A DNA stretch of 64,000 bases. It comes from Paludifilum halophilum (GTDB lineage Bacteria > Bacillota > Bacilli > Thermoactinomycetales > DSM-45169). A program made the position numbers and the translations under genes. A model generated the notes under the pieces. The model saw only the letters and a list, made by a program, of their open reading frames with translations. It did not search any database and had not been told where the DNA came from. The stretch is from assembly GCF_002245355.1 (NCBI RefSeq), contig NZ_NOWF01000006.1, positions 216,242 to 280,241 on the forward strand. Direction: 5' to 3'. This document shows positions 1-7,213 of the stretch, one piece after another. The stretch's first letter is position 1, and every line of letters starts with the position of its first letter.

Positions 1-797
1 GCCGCCGCCGTCATCAATGTCGCCATCAGGAGAAGCCATAACCGGGTCCGCCGGACTGAAACCCCCAGATGACCGGCGGAACGCTCCCCCAAAGCAAACA
101 GGTTCAACTGGCGGCTAAACATCCAAATGAGGGCCGTACCCGTTAAAAGAAAAGGCATCACGGCCATGGTTTGATCCCATTGCCGCAAGGCCAAACTCCC
201 CATTAACCAGAGGTGAATCTGCTTTAACTCCTCGGCTGAAATGGTGGCAATGACATAGGTCAGCATTGCTCCAAAAAAAGTTTGTATCACCACTCCGGAC
301 AAAATCAAGGTTTCTGTCCGCAGAACCGATCCCACACGGGCCAGCCGGAGAACGAGAAACAGAGCGAAACATCCCAGGGCGAAGGCCCAGGCCGGAACGG
401 TCCACCCTCCCAGGACAGCGCTTCCCCATTCGGTAAAAAGAGCGATTGCCGCTCCAAGGGCCGCCCCGGAAGAGACCCCCAAAATATAAGGATCGGCTAG
501 AGGATTGCGCAACAATCCTTGAAAAACCACGCCGGCTCCCGCCAAGGAAGCTCCGACCAACACCGACAGCACCAACCGCGGCAGACGGATCTTCCATACG
601 ATTGCCCCGGTCGCCGGGTCCGGCTCCGGAATGGACATCCACCCCCCGAAGAGGTGATGGCCGATCACCTGCCACACTTCGAAAAAACCCACTTCTGCCG
701 CGCCCATGGTAACAGCCGTCACCGCCGAAAACAGAAGAACCGCTGTCAGCAGAAAAGACCATCCCGCCAGGCGCAGGAGCCAGTTGTTCGAGGTCAT
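1..797 (-). CDS. btuC: Vitamin B12 ABC transporter permease, BtuC/FecCD family (3' end outside window)
   Basis: Integral membrane permease of the BtuC/FecCD family, which forms the channel for cobalamin or iron-chelate uptake. The first 265 codons lie in the window and the gene runs off the left edge. The start ATG (795-797) overlaps the stop of the upstream binding-protein gene in an ATGA, so the two are translationally coupled. The protein opens with a hydrophobic segment (about residues 11-30), followed by the family hallmarks KIRLPRLVLSVLVGASLAG, GVVFQGLLRNPLADPYILGV and SSGAALGAA, and further membrane segments. B12 rather than iron as substrate is inferred from the cobalamin riboswitch upstream of the operon. 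The ATPase would be expected beyond the window. Confidence 0.88.
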   Translation of the reverse strand, partial: MTSNNWLLRLAGWSFLLTAVLLFSAVTAVTMGAAEVGFFEVWQVIGHHLFGGWMSIPEPDPATGAIVWKIRLPRLVLSVLVGASLAGAGVVFQGLLRNPLADPYILGVSSGAALGAAIALFTEWGSAVLGGWTVPAWAFALGCFALFLVLRLARVGSVLRTETLILSGVVIQTFFGAMLTYVIATISAEELKQIHLWLMGSLALRQWDQTMAVMPFLLTGTALIWMFSRQLNLFALGERSAGHLGVSVRRTRLWLLLMATLMTAA

Positions 798-1741
798 TGC
801 ATCACTTTTTTATAATGATCGGGGTAAAGAGCTTTGGAGATATTTAACAACCCTTGCGTAATCCGCGGACCGGGACGACTGACCCGATTTGTATCCAAAG
901 CTTCGACCCTTTCCTCTTTCAATGCGTTTACCTTGTTCCATCCGCTCCGGGATTGGATGCTCTCCCGATCTCCGTGAGTAAACAGAATCACATCGGGATT
1001 CCATTGGACCACTTTTTCCTCGGACACTTGAACCCAATCCTTTTCCTTTCCGGCGACGTTTTCTCCGCCAGCCATCGTGATCAGCTGATCCATGAAAGTG
1101 CCGTCACCGCCGGTATGTAAATCCGGGGACACTTCCAACCACACCTTCACCTGTTCATCCTCCGGAACCTGGGAAGCAATCTTTTCCGCCAACTTCTGTT
1201 CTTCTTTCATCTCTTTGACGGTTTTTTCCGCTTCCTCTTCCGCGTGAATCGCCTTTCCTACCTGTCGGATCTTTTCGTAGACGGCCTTCAGATTCTGGGG
1301 TTCGAAAGCGATCACCGTCAGCCCCAGATCCCGCAGCTTCTCAATGGTATCCTCTCCATTCATCGGCGAAGCCAGCACCAAGTCAGGCTCTAAGGAGACC
1401 ACTTTTTCCGCATTGACCTTCATGTCGCCCACTTTTTCCACTTTTTCAACCTCTTTCGGGTAGTCATCGTTCGTTGTCACCCCGACAACACGATCCCCCC
1501 GGTCCAGGGCATAGACGATCTCAGTCATACTCGGTATCAACGAAACGATCCGCTTCGGTTCCTCCTTGACGGTCACCTCGATCCCGGTATCATCCTTGAT
1601 TTCAACCGGATAGGAACCCGCCGAATCATCCGCCTTCGTCCCACTCTTCGGCGCGGCGTCAGGGGCACCGCTACAGGCTACTCCTCCAAATACCAACAGC
1701 AGTGCTGTCAACCCCGCTAAAATAGTAGATCTGTTTTTCAT
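794..1741 (-). CDS. btuF: Vitamin B12 ABC transporter substrate-binding lipoprotein
   Basis: 315-residue extracellular binding protein of the class III (TroA/BtuF-like, PF01497) fold. An N-terminal lipoprotein signal peptide ends in GGVACSG, with Cys at about residue 23. The mature part carries the family pattern PKRIVSLIPSMTEIVYALD, the loop VVGVTTNDDYP and the second-lobe segment ITMAGGENVAGKEKDWVQVS. It should capture cobalamin or a corrinoid outside the membrane and hand it to the permease, whose start codon overlaps its stop. Expression is probably governed by the cobalamin riboswitch in the 5' leader. A siderophore or heme substrate cannot be excluded from the protein alone. Confidence 0.85.
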   Translation of the reverse strand: MKNRSTILAGLTALLLVFGGVACSGAPDAAPKSGTKADDSAGSYPVEIKDDTGIEVTVKEEPKRIVSLIPSMTEIVYALDRGDRVVGVTTNDDYPKEVEKVEKVGDMKVNAEKVVSLEPDLVLASPMNGEDTIEKLRDLGLTVIAFEPQNLKAVYEKIRQVGKAIHAEEEAEKTVKEMKEEQKLAEKIASQVPEDEQVKVWLEVSPDLHTGGDGTFMDQLITMAGGENVAGKEKDWVQVSEEKVVQWNPDVILFTHGDRESIQSRSGWNKVNALKEERVEALDTNRVSRPGPRITQGLLNISKALYPDHYKKVMQ

Positions 1742-1789
1742 CAGTCCATCCTCTCCATTCTTTTTTTACGCAAATAAAAAAACCCATCG

Positions 1790-1830
1790 CCGTCGAGGCA
1801 AAAGGGTAGATACGCCGTTCCTCTGCACAC
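1790..1830 (-). terminator. Possible expression platform of the cobalamin riboswitch
   Basis: On the minus strand the leader contains an imperfect hairpin (CCC...GCC-tcgac-GGC...GGG, roughly 1790-1815) followed by seven T residues just before the binding-protein gene. It sits where a riboswitch-controlled terminator would be expected. The stem is imperfect, so the assignment is tentative. Confidence 0.35.
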
Positions 1831-1892
1831 GAAACCTTTCGGTTCCCGAAACGGAGGGCGTGCACTCTCCTTTTCCTCGAAGGAGATCGCAA

Positions 1893-2088
1893 GCACCGGC
1901 GACGAGGCAGGTCTCCTGGCTTGTGGATCGCCGCTTCACCGCGCCTTCCCCGCTTCCTTCAAGCGAGTGGCCTCCTGCGGTGTCACTCCCCACTCACAGT
2001 GGCGGGACCGCGCCGGATTCGCACCGGCTTCCCTTTTCACTCTCGCCTCGAATCGAGGCGGGAGACCCCGTAGCCTGTTTTACTTGTG
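1893..2088 (-). promoter_or_regulatory. Cobalamin (B12) riboswitch
   Basis: The minus strand shows the hallmarks of the RF00174 aptamer in order: GTGCGAATCCGGCGCGGTCC, CGCCACTGTGAGTGGGGAG, the paired segments around CGCTTGAAGGAAGCGGGGAA, and the B12-box region AAGCCAGGAGACCTGCC. It lies in the leader of the btuFC-like operon and directly downstream of a good sigma-A promoter. By analogy with the family, adenosylcobalamin binding should lower expression of the uptake operon. Confidence 0.93.
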
Positions 2089-2093
2089 GCTTC

Positions 2094-2122
2094 ATTATAT
2101 CCGATTGTCAAAAAACGTTCAA
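2094..2122 (-). promoter_or_regulatory. Sigma-A promoter of the B12 uptake operon
   Basis: On the minus strand, TTGAAC (2117-2122) and TATAAT (2094-2099) are separated by exactly 17 bases. Transcription would start a few bases before the riboswitch aptamer. Confidence 0.75.
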
Positions 2123-2236
2123 TTCGGAAAGGGCTACAAAGGGGCCAAGGCAGGATTTCAAAGAGGATTTTTCGAAAGAGACGGAAGGGGTTAACTCCCC
2201 TGAGAAAGGAGGCGGGGCACCCGAAGTGCCGCAACG

Positions 2237-3076
2237 ATGAAACAACAGTCCTTTACATGGGAATTAGGAAAAGAAGATCGATGGATCCGGGGGGAGGTAT
2301 GGAGCCCGGAAAAATCCGGGAGCTACCCGGTATTGATCCTCTCCCACGGGTTTAAGGGGTTTAAGGATTGGGGATTCTTCCCCTATGCCGCCCGAACGCT
2401 GGCCCAAGCCGGATTCGCCGCCGTAACCTTTAACTTCTCCATGAACGGAATCGGAGAGGACCCGGAGCGATTTACGGAGCTGGATAAGTTCGCTGGAAAT
2501 ACCTACACCCGGGAACAGGAAGACCTCGCGTATCTCCTCGGGCGGATCCGAGAAAAAAAGCTGCCCGACGGCGAATCGATGGATCCCGACCGCATCGGAC
2601 TGATCGGCCACAGCCGCGGAGGAGGAAACAGTCTCCTTCGCGCTCTGGAGGATCCGAACATCGCCGCCGTCGCCCTGTGGAACAGCATCGCCCGACTCAA
2701 TCTGTTCTCCGACGACCTCAAACAGGAGATGCGGGAACATGGGCGGACATTCATCCCCAATGCCCGCACCGGACAACAGATGCCGATCGATCGGGAGGTA
2801 CTGGAGGATTTGGAGTCCAACCGGGAGCGATTCAACCTCCTCGACCGGCTTCCCCGTTTCCACCGCCCCCTTCTTATTTTGCAGGGGGAAAACGATCCGG
2901 CCGTACCGGTGGAAACCGCTCGGGAACTGGATCGACAGGCACCCCAAGGAGAGCTTCATATTCTGCCGGGAGCCGACCATACCTTCAATGCCGTTCATCC
3001 CTTCCAGGGAACGACTCCGGAGCTGGAGAAAGTCCTGGAACAGACAATCCATTTTTTCCATCATCACTTCCAATGA
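2237..3076 (+). CDS. Alpha/beta hydrolase, dienelactone-hydrolase-like
   Basis: 279-residue cytoplasmic serine hydrolase without a signal peptide. The oxyanion-side loop LILSHGFKGFKDWG is near residue 35, the nucleophile elbow GHSRGGG near residue 130 (Ser catalytic), an acid-loop region LILQGENDPAVPVE near residue 220, and the catalytic His in PGADHTFN near residue 250. The substrate is unknown; acyl-ester cleavage is inferred from the fold. ATG 2237 is the only start candidate in frame. Its strongest Shine-Dalgarno match (AAAGGAGG, about 2206-2212) lies about 24 bases upstream, with a small hairpin (GGCAC/GTGCC, 2216-2230) between them. The gene is transcribed divergently from the B12 operon and ends at a strong terminator, so it is probably monocistronic. 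Confidence 0.85.
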   Translation: MKQQSFTWELGKEDRWIRGEVWSPEKSGSYPVLILSHGFKGFKDWGFFPYAARTLAQAGFAAVTFNFSMNGIGEDPERFTELDKFAGNTYTREQEDLAYLLGRIREKKLPDGESMDPDRIGLIGHSRGGGNSLLRALEDPNIAAVALWNSIARLNLFSDDLKQEMREHGRTFIPNARTGQQMPIDREVLEDLESNRERFNLLDRLPRFHRPLLILQGENDPAVPVETARELDRQAPQGELHILPGADHTFNAVHPFQGTTPELEKVLEQTIHFFHHHFQ

Positions 3077-3081
3077 TTGCA

Positions 3082-3116
3082 ACGAAAAAACCGGCTGTTT
3101 CAGCCGGTTTTTTCGT
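3082..3116 (+). terminator. Rho-independent terminator of the alpha/beta hydrolase gene
   Basis: Perfect 16-bp stem (3082-3097 with 3101-3116) with a TTT loop. The GC core CCGGCTG/CAGCCGG is followed by a T run inside the stem. It lies 6 bases after the stop codon. Confidence 0.9.
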
Positions 3117-3161
3117 CTCAAGGGGGTCAAACTCTTTATCGATTAATAGGAAGGATTCGCT

Positions 3162-3219
3162 GGATTTCAGCAGTCGCCCAACCGGGCGAATATTACTGCT
3201 GTCCAAAACTTTGAAATCC
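3162..3219. repeat. Nested inverted-repeat element
   Basis: Three nested inverted repeats share one axis: GGATTTCA/TGAAATCC (3162-3169 with 3212-3219), CAGCAGT/ACTGCTG (3168-3174 with 3195-3201) and CGCCC/GGGCG (3175-3179 with 3184-3188). TTTT follows on the plus strand. It is separate from the terminator at 3082. It could be a second terminator, a small structured RNA or a miniature mobile-element relic; no function is assigned. Confidence 0.55.
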
Positions 3220-3520
3220 TTTTAATTGTACTATATACGATTAAAAAATATATGTCAATCGCTAAAATGATATTTGTTCATCCTTTTTCCATCATTAAGC
3301 AAATCGCCTTATACTCTTGTTTAACGCGGGTTTTGCCGGGGATGTTTCAGTTTCGAAATAAAGGTTTTGTTAAGCGCTTTTTAAGGAACAAGCCTTGCTT
3401 CAACAAAAAAATTCCTTCCCCTTTTATCAAAAAGGATTTTTACCCCCCTATAACCAATCGGGTGGCCCAACGGGACTGTAAACCACCCACTCCTTCCTTT
3501 TCACCCGCCATCCGTCCCCT
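3220..3520. other. AT-rich intergenic stretch, no gene seen
   Basis: The only open frame (3252-3524, plus) lacks a ribosome binding site and has a composition unlike a protein. I see no further clear signal. Confidence 0.5.
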
Positions 3521-3808
3521 TTAACTTCTGCGGCGCAAGAAGATGGTTCCCCCGTTTTTTTTATAGCAAACTTCCCGATGGGCACCGGCAGGCCAACAAA
3601 CCTCTTCATCGTGAAGGGGACCGTCGGTCTTTTCACCGGCCGTTACAGCGCCGGCCCAGAATTCCCGGGAGACACCTTCTCTGTCCTCCACCGCTCTCGA
3701 TGCAATTTTCGACATTTCCTCGTAGCACTCCCTTACCCGATTGGACAGTTCATCCATCAAAGCCTGATCGACACTAGAAAGCTGAAATTCCTGTCCTTCC
3801 CGCTCCAT
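3521..3808 (-). CDS. Hypothetical protein, 95 residues
   Basis: Not recognised. The start ATG (3806-3808) was chosen because GGAGGAG lies 7 bases upstream; a longer open frame to 3835 has no such site. The N-terminal half is amphipathic and probably helical (LSSVDQALMDELSNRVRECY, then EEMSKIASRAVEDREG). The C-terminal part holds two Cys and a basic end (FLRRRS). There is no signal peptide or membrane segment. It is transcribed divergently from the DUF2797 gene. Confidence 0.5.
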   Translation of the reverse strand: MEREGQEFQLSSVDQALMDELSNRVRECYEEMSKIASRAVEDREGVSREFWAGAVTAGEKTDGPLHDEEVCWPAGAHREVCYKKNGGTIFLRRRS

Positions 3809-3996
3809 CTTCCTCACTCCTCCGCTGATCATCACCCGTATCCTTTGCCTTTCCCCTGTGGTTTATTCGCGCGAGTTCGAAGTGATGTCCCTCCGCTTCT
3901 ATTGCTCCCTCCGGGCTCGCCGGGATATGATGGTGAAAGGATGTCTTTATGCAACACTTGAAATACATACAAAACAAAAAAGGGGAGGAAAACAGG

Positions 3997-4788
3997 ATGG
4001 AACGAACGGGTTACCTGCGCCCTTTACTGCACGAGCCTTCCGATCCCGTCGATTATTTCGCCGATGTCGGAAACGAGCCCCTCTTTCTCAACGAGCGGTT
4101 GGGACAATCGATTCGCCTGTCCTTTATGGGGGAAAAGGCCTGCATTCACTGCGGACGAAAAGTCAAGAAGACCTTCAATAGCGGTTCTTGTTATCCTTGT
4201 TTCCGGAAGCTTCCAGAAAACGATCTGTGTATCGTCAAGCCGGAGCTCTGCCATTTTCATCAGGGAACGTGCCGGGACAACACGTTCGGTGAAACCCACT
4301 GCATGCAACCCCACTATATCTATCTGGCCTTGAGCAGCGGGGTCAAAGTCGGGATCACCCGGAAAACCAATGCCTTGAAACGCTGGATGGATCAGGGGGC
4401 CGTTGCCGCCCTGCCCATCGCTGAAGTTCCAACCCGAAAAGCGGCTGGAGAACTGGAGGTTCACCTTTCTCAGTATGTCCCGGACAAAACAAACTGGCGT
4501 CGGATGTTAAAAAACGAAATCGCCGACCGGGATCTGTATGAAGTAAAGAATGAACTGCAACACCGAATTCCTGCGGAATTCGAACCGTTTCTGCTGAAGG
4601 CTCCTTCCATCCACCGCTTCGCTTATCCCAACCCTTCACCTCCGGAAAAGATGACTTCCCTCAACCTGGACAAGCAACCCGAAGTATCCGGAAGACTTCT
4701 GGGAATCAAGGGGCAGTACCTCATCCTGGATTCCGGCGTTCTCAATATACGGAAATACACCGGCTATAAGGTGGAGTGGGCGGTGTAA
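3997..4788 (+). CDS. DUF2797 family protein
   Basis: 263 residues. The start at ATG 3997 has GGGGAGG 8 bases upstream; the ATG at 3949 has none. Near residue 50 is a four-cysteine, probable zinc-binding region (CIHCGRK, then CYPCFRK), followed by further Cys/His residues (CHFHQGTCRD). The central segment HYIYLALSSGVKVGITR, followed by Asn and RWMDQGA, is the signature of DUF2797 and resembles the start of GIY-YIG-type domains; that relationship is my inference. The C-terminus (residues 220-263) forms a small beta-rich module. The biochemical role is unknown. No operon partner is evident. Confidence 0.75.
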   Translation: MERTGYLRPLLHEPSDPVDYFADVGNEPLFLNERLGQSIRLSFMGEKACIHCGRKVKKTFNSGSCYPCFRKLPENDLCIVKPELCHFHQGTCRDNTFGETHCMQPHYIYLALSSGVKVGITRKTNALKRWMDQGAVAALPIAEVPTRKAAGELEVHLSQYVPDKTNWRRMLKNEIADRDLYEVKNELQHRIPAEFEPFLLKAPSIHRFAYPNPSPPEKMTSLNLDKQPEVSGRLLGIKGQYLILDSGVLNIRKYTGYKVEWAV

Positions 4789-4963
4789 CCCTTCTCCCAG
4801 GATCAAACCACTGCAGGATCGGGGCTCCATCATTCCACCGTCTGCATTTGATTCCACTCTTCGAGCCACCCTATAACCATTACAAGAGGCTTGTAACCAA
4901 CGGTTGTATCAAAAATTCAAAAAGAACCATGCACGATGCAAAAACAAAGGAAGTGAGAGCGGA

Positions 4964-5188
4964 ATGCCGATGATGGATGGTTACATGTATCCGGGGGGGA
5001 TGATCCTGATGATGATTCTCTGGGTGTTGTTGATCGGATTTGCAGTGTACGGTCTTTTCATGTGGATCTCCAGAGATTTTGGCAAAAAGGAAGCCCGGGG
5101 GATCCGGATCTTGGAGGAGCGATTCGCCCGGGGAGAAATCGATGAAGAAGAATTCAAGCAAAAACGAGAGGTTTTAAAGAAAAAGTAA
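4964..5188 (+). CDS. Small SHOCT-domain membrane protein
   Basis: 74 residues. ATG 4964 is preceded by AAGGAAGTGA and chosen over an upstream in-frame codon at 4904. A Met/Gly/Pro-rich N-terminus is followed by one membrane helix (about residues 13-36, MILMMILWVLLIGFAVYGLF) and a C-terminal SHOCT motif (ILEERFARGEIDEEEFKQK). SHOCT modules are common at the ends of small membrane proteins and are thought to mediate oligomerisation; the specific role here is unknown. A hairpin follows at 5217. Confidence 0.75.
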   Translation: MPMMDGYMYPGGMILMMILWVLLIGFAVYGLFMWISRDFGKKEARGIRILEERFARGEIDEEEFKQKREVLKKK

Positions 5189-5216
5189 GCCAATCATACC
5201 AGGTACTTTGGGAAAC

Positions 5217-5249
5217 AACCCGGGCAGAGAACGCTCTCCGCCCGGGTTG
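5217..5249 (+). terminator. Hairpin, probable terminator after the SHOCT gene
   Basis: CAACCGGGC pairs with GCCCGGGTTG (one bulged base) around a 14-base loop. There is no pronounced T run, so termination is likely but not certain. Confidence 0.5.
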
Positions 5250-5357
5250 ATATGATTTCAGGCGATTGATTTTATGACTTCTACACTGCACCCATATATT
5301 AGTTTCAGTGTTGGATTCGGGGTGAATATCCACTTTTGAAAATGTAGAAATTTAGGT

Positions 5358-5416
5358 TTCATATATTGAAGTCAAATTTATAGGCGAAAATTTCCGACAA
5401 ATTTAGCTCAATATAT
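5358..5416. promoter_or_regulatory. Candidate operator region of the HTH-TPR regulator
   Basis: The 297-bp AT-rich gap before the regulator holds the palindrome TTCATATATTGAA (5358-5370). A facing copy of ATATATTGA (as TCAATATAT) lies at 5408-5416. Such symmetric sites upstream of an XRE-type regulator are plausible autoregulatory operators. A TATAAA-like -10 lies near 5440 without a convincing -35. Confidence 0.35.
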
Positions 5417-5485
5417 TTTCAACCTTCGAATAATGATATAAAATGTTTATAACAAATTGAATAACAAAAAAGGGGGAATTTGTAT

Positions 5486-6784
5486 ATGGTGAAACTTCCT
5501 ACAAGTGAAATTGGTGGAGTAGCAAGGAAAGTAAGAAAGAGACAAGGGATGAGATTGGAAGACTTGGCGGACAAAAATATTTCACCTGCAACAATTAGTA
5601 ATATTGAGCGTGGAGTTCCACACGTTAAGCAGGACAAATTGATATATCTTATGGAAAAGTTGGGAATTTCGATGGATAAACTTCCAGATCTGATCCTTAA
5701 GGAACAAAAAGAACTGGATGATCTAAAATTTCATCTTACTTCAATTGAATCGATGAAAAGAATGAAACAGTTAGATAAAGCACTTGTTCGATTGGATGAA
5801 ATAAAATTATCAAGTGATCATCCCTATGCATCAACTTGGCATTGGTTAAAAGGGGGTTGCTACCTATTCAAACAAAAGTGGAGGAAAGCCGAAAAAGAAT
5901 TAAACAACGCCATTCGTCTATCTAGTGAAAATAGTATGGACAACATCGAAGCCTATAGTTTTAATGATTTAAGCTTATGCTGTTATCACCAGAATGATTT
6001 GCAAGCAGCTTTGCAATATGTCAACAGTGGTCTTGATGCCTTTCACCCTGAAGGGGGTTACCCAATCGTAAAATACCTTCTCCACCATAATAAAGCCATT
6101 TATCTCGAACGATTGGAACGTACAGCCGAGGCATTAAAAATTGTTCAAGATATCTGGGGCGAACTTCCTCAACTTGAACAGATTGAAACTGTTTTGACAT
6201 TTTATTGGCTACGAGCAGAGCTAGTTCGTAAAAGCGGTGCTCTTGATGAAGCCCTTAAATTCGCTCAAAAAGGAATTGAACTAGCCAGCCTCAACTATAA
6301 CCGGAAAACGACATTTGATCTTTGGACGGTTATGGGAAGTATCTATATGGAAAAGAAGAATTGGAAAAGAGCCGAATTCTGTTTTGATATTGCAATGGGG
6401 ATTCCAAAAGAGTATATCCAAGATAGTCGTTACATTCGAACTTGCACACAATTAGGTAATTTATACATTCAGCAAAAGAAGTGGGAACGAGCGAGAAATA
6501 TACTAAATCAAGCCATTCAAGAGGCCGAAAGGTTAAATAATTCCATTTACTTGACAGATGTTCGCCTTGTTTTAGGTGACTATTATTATTTGAAGGAATC
6601 CCACAATGAAGCGATCTCCCAGTTTCGTCAGGCAGTAGGATTAGCTCAAAAATATTGTTACAAAGATAAAGAATATCACGGATGGTATCGTTTAGCTAGA
6701 TGCTGGAAGGATATTAATGAGAAGGAATTTCAGCAGTGTACAACCAATATGTTTAGAATACAAGAAGAAATGAAAAAGAAGTAG
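5486..6784 (+). CDS. RRNPP-type HTH-TPR regulator, putative peptide-pheromone receptor
   Basis: 432 residues. The N-terminal XRE/Cro-like helix-turn-helix (about residues 8-62, VARKVRKRQGMRLEDLADKN then ISPATISNIERGVP) is followed by tetratricopeptide repeats over residues 65-430. This is the architecture of NprR/PlcR/Rap-related cytosolic receptors that bind imported oligopeptides. ATG 5486 was chosen because AGGGGGAA lies 7 bases upstream; a TTG at 5480 is too close. A 55-codon precursor-peptide gene with an excellent ribosome binding site starts 15 bases after the stop, the usual receptor-pheromone arrangement. The region is much richer in A and T than its neighbours, which suggests acquisition by transfer. 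Targets are unknown; it may control its own promoter. Confidence 0.85.
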   Translation: MVKLPTSEIGGVARKVRKRQGMRLEDLADKNISPATISNIERGVPHVKQDKLIYLMEKLGISMDKLPDLILKEQKELDDLKFHLTSIESMKRMKQLDKALVRLDEIKLSSDHPYASTWHWLKGGCYLFKQKWRKAEKELNNAIRLSSENSMDNIEAYSFNDLSLCCYHQNDLQAALQYVNSGLDAFHPEGGYPIVKYLLHHNKAIYLERLERTAEALKIVQDIWGELPQLEQIETVLTFYWLRAELVRKSGALDEALKFAQKGIELASLNYNRKTTFDLWTVMGSIYMEKKNWKRAEFCFDIAMGIPKEYIQDSRYIRTCTQLGNLYIQQKKWERARNILNQAIQEAERLNNSIYLTDVRLVLGDYYYLKESHNEAISQFRQAVGLAQKYCYKDKEYHGWYRLARCWKDINEKEFQQCTTNMFRIQEEMKKK

Positions 6785-6799
6785 GGGGGAGGGATTTGT

Positions 6800-6967
6800 A
6801 TGAAGTGGGGTAGGGTATTCGGTGTAACGGCTCTAAACCTTTTCATTTGGACGACCATTGTTTGTGAAAACGACAACTTTGGCTCCTTCAGTATCAATGA
6901 TTTGGACAGCGAACCCGCACATCAAGCAAGCAGTACCAATATTTCATATAGTGAACCTGCACATTAA
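6800..6967 (+). CDS. Putative secreted signalling-peptide precursor with duplicated SEPAH motif
   Basis: 55 codons. GGGGGGAGGG ends 6 bases before ATG 6800, which is 15 bases after the HTH-TPR receptor stop. The precursor starts MKWGR, continues with a hydrophobic segment (residues 6-21, VFGVTALNLFIWTTIV), then a polar region, and ends in SEPAH. The same pentapeptide occurs at residues 37-41 and 51-55. The two coding copies (6908-6922 and 6950-6964) differ only at two synonymous third positions, which suggests selection on the peptide. Size, signal-like N-terminus, C-terminal repeat and position match Phr/NprX/PapR-type precursors. I infer export, processing to SEPAH or a slightly longer form, import and binding to the upstream receptor. 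The sequence resembles no pheromone I know. Confidence 0.75.
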   Translation: MKWGRVFGVTALNLFIWTTIVCENDNFGSFSINDLDSEPAHQASSTNISYSEPAH

Positions 6968-6992
6968 AAATCCTATAGTTTGATCTAAAACT

Positions 6993-7015
6993 CGGACAAA
7001 AAAATAATCTGTCCG
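6993..7015 (+). terminator. Terminator of the receptor/precursor operon
   Basis: CGGACA (6993-6998) pairs with TGTCCG (7010-7015), followed by ATATTCTTTATT. The stem is short but correctly placed 25 bases after the precursor stop. Confidence 0.5.
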
Positions 7016-7154
7016 ATATTCTTTATTAAGAAAACTGGGGATTACACTCTTATAACTGAATTAAAGAGAAACGGTCAATTCGCCGACGTTCACCATAGAA
7101 AGAAAACAACTTTTTAACAAGTAACCTTCCAGCGTATGATCAAGTCCAAAAGAA

Positions 7155-7184
7155 CACCCAACCGATCGGGAACTCGGTTGGGTG
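7155..7184 (-). terminator. Terminator of the MFS transporter gene
   Basis: An 11-bp perfect stem, CACCCAACCGA/TCGGTTGGGTG, lies 30 bases beyond the transporter stop. On the minus strand it is followed by TTCTTTT. Confidence 0.8.
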
Positions 7185-7213
7185 CCGATGGTGAGCCCTT
7201 CTCTCCTACCGGT

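Noticed and set aside
3252..3524. 90-codon plus-strand frame
   Set aside because: No ribosome binding site; amino-acid composition typical of a chance frame.
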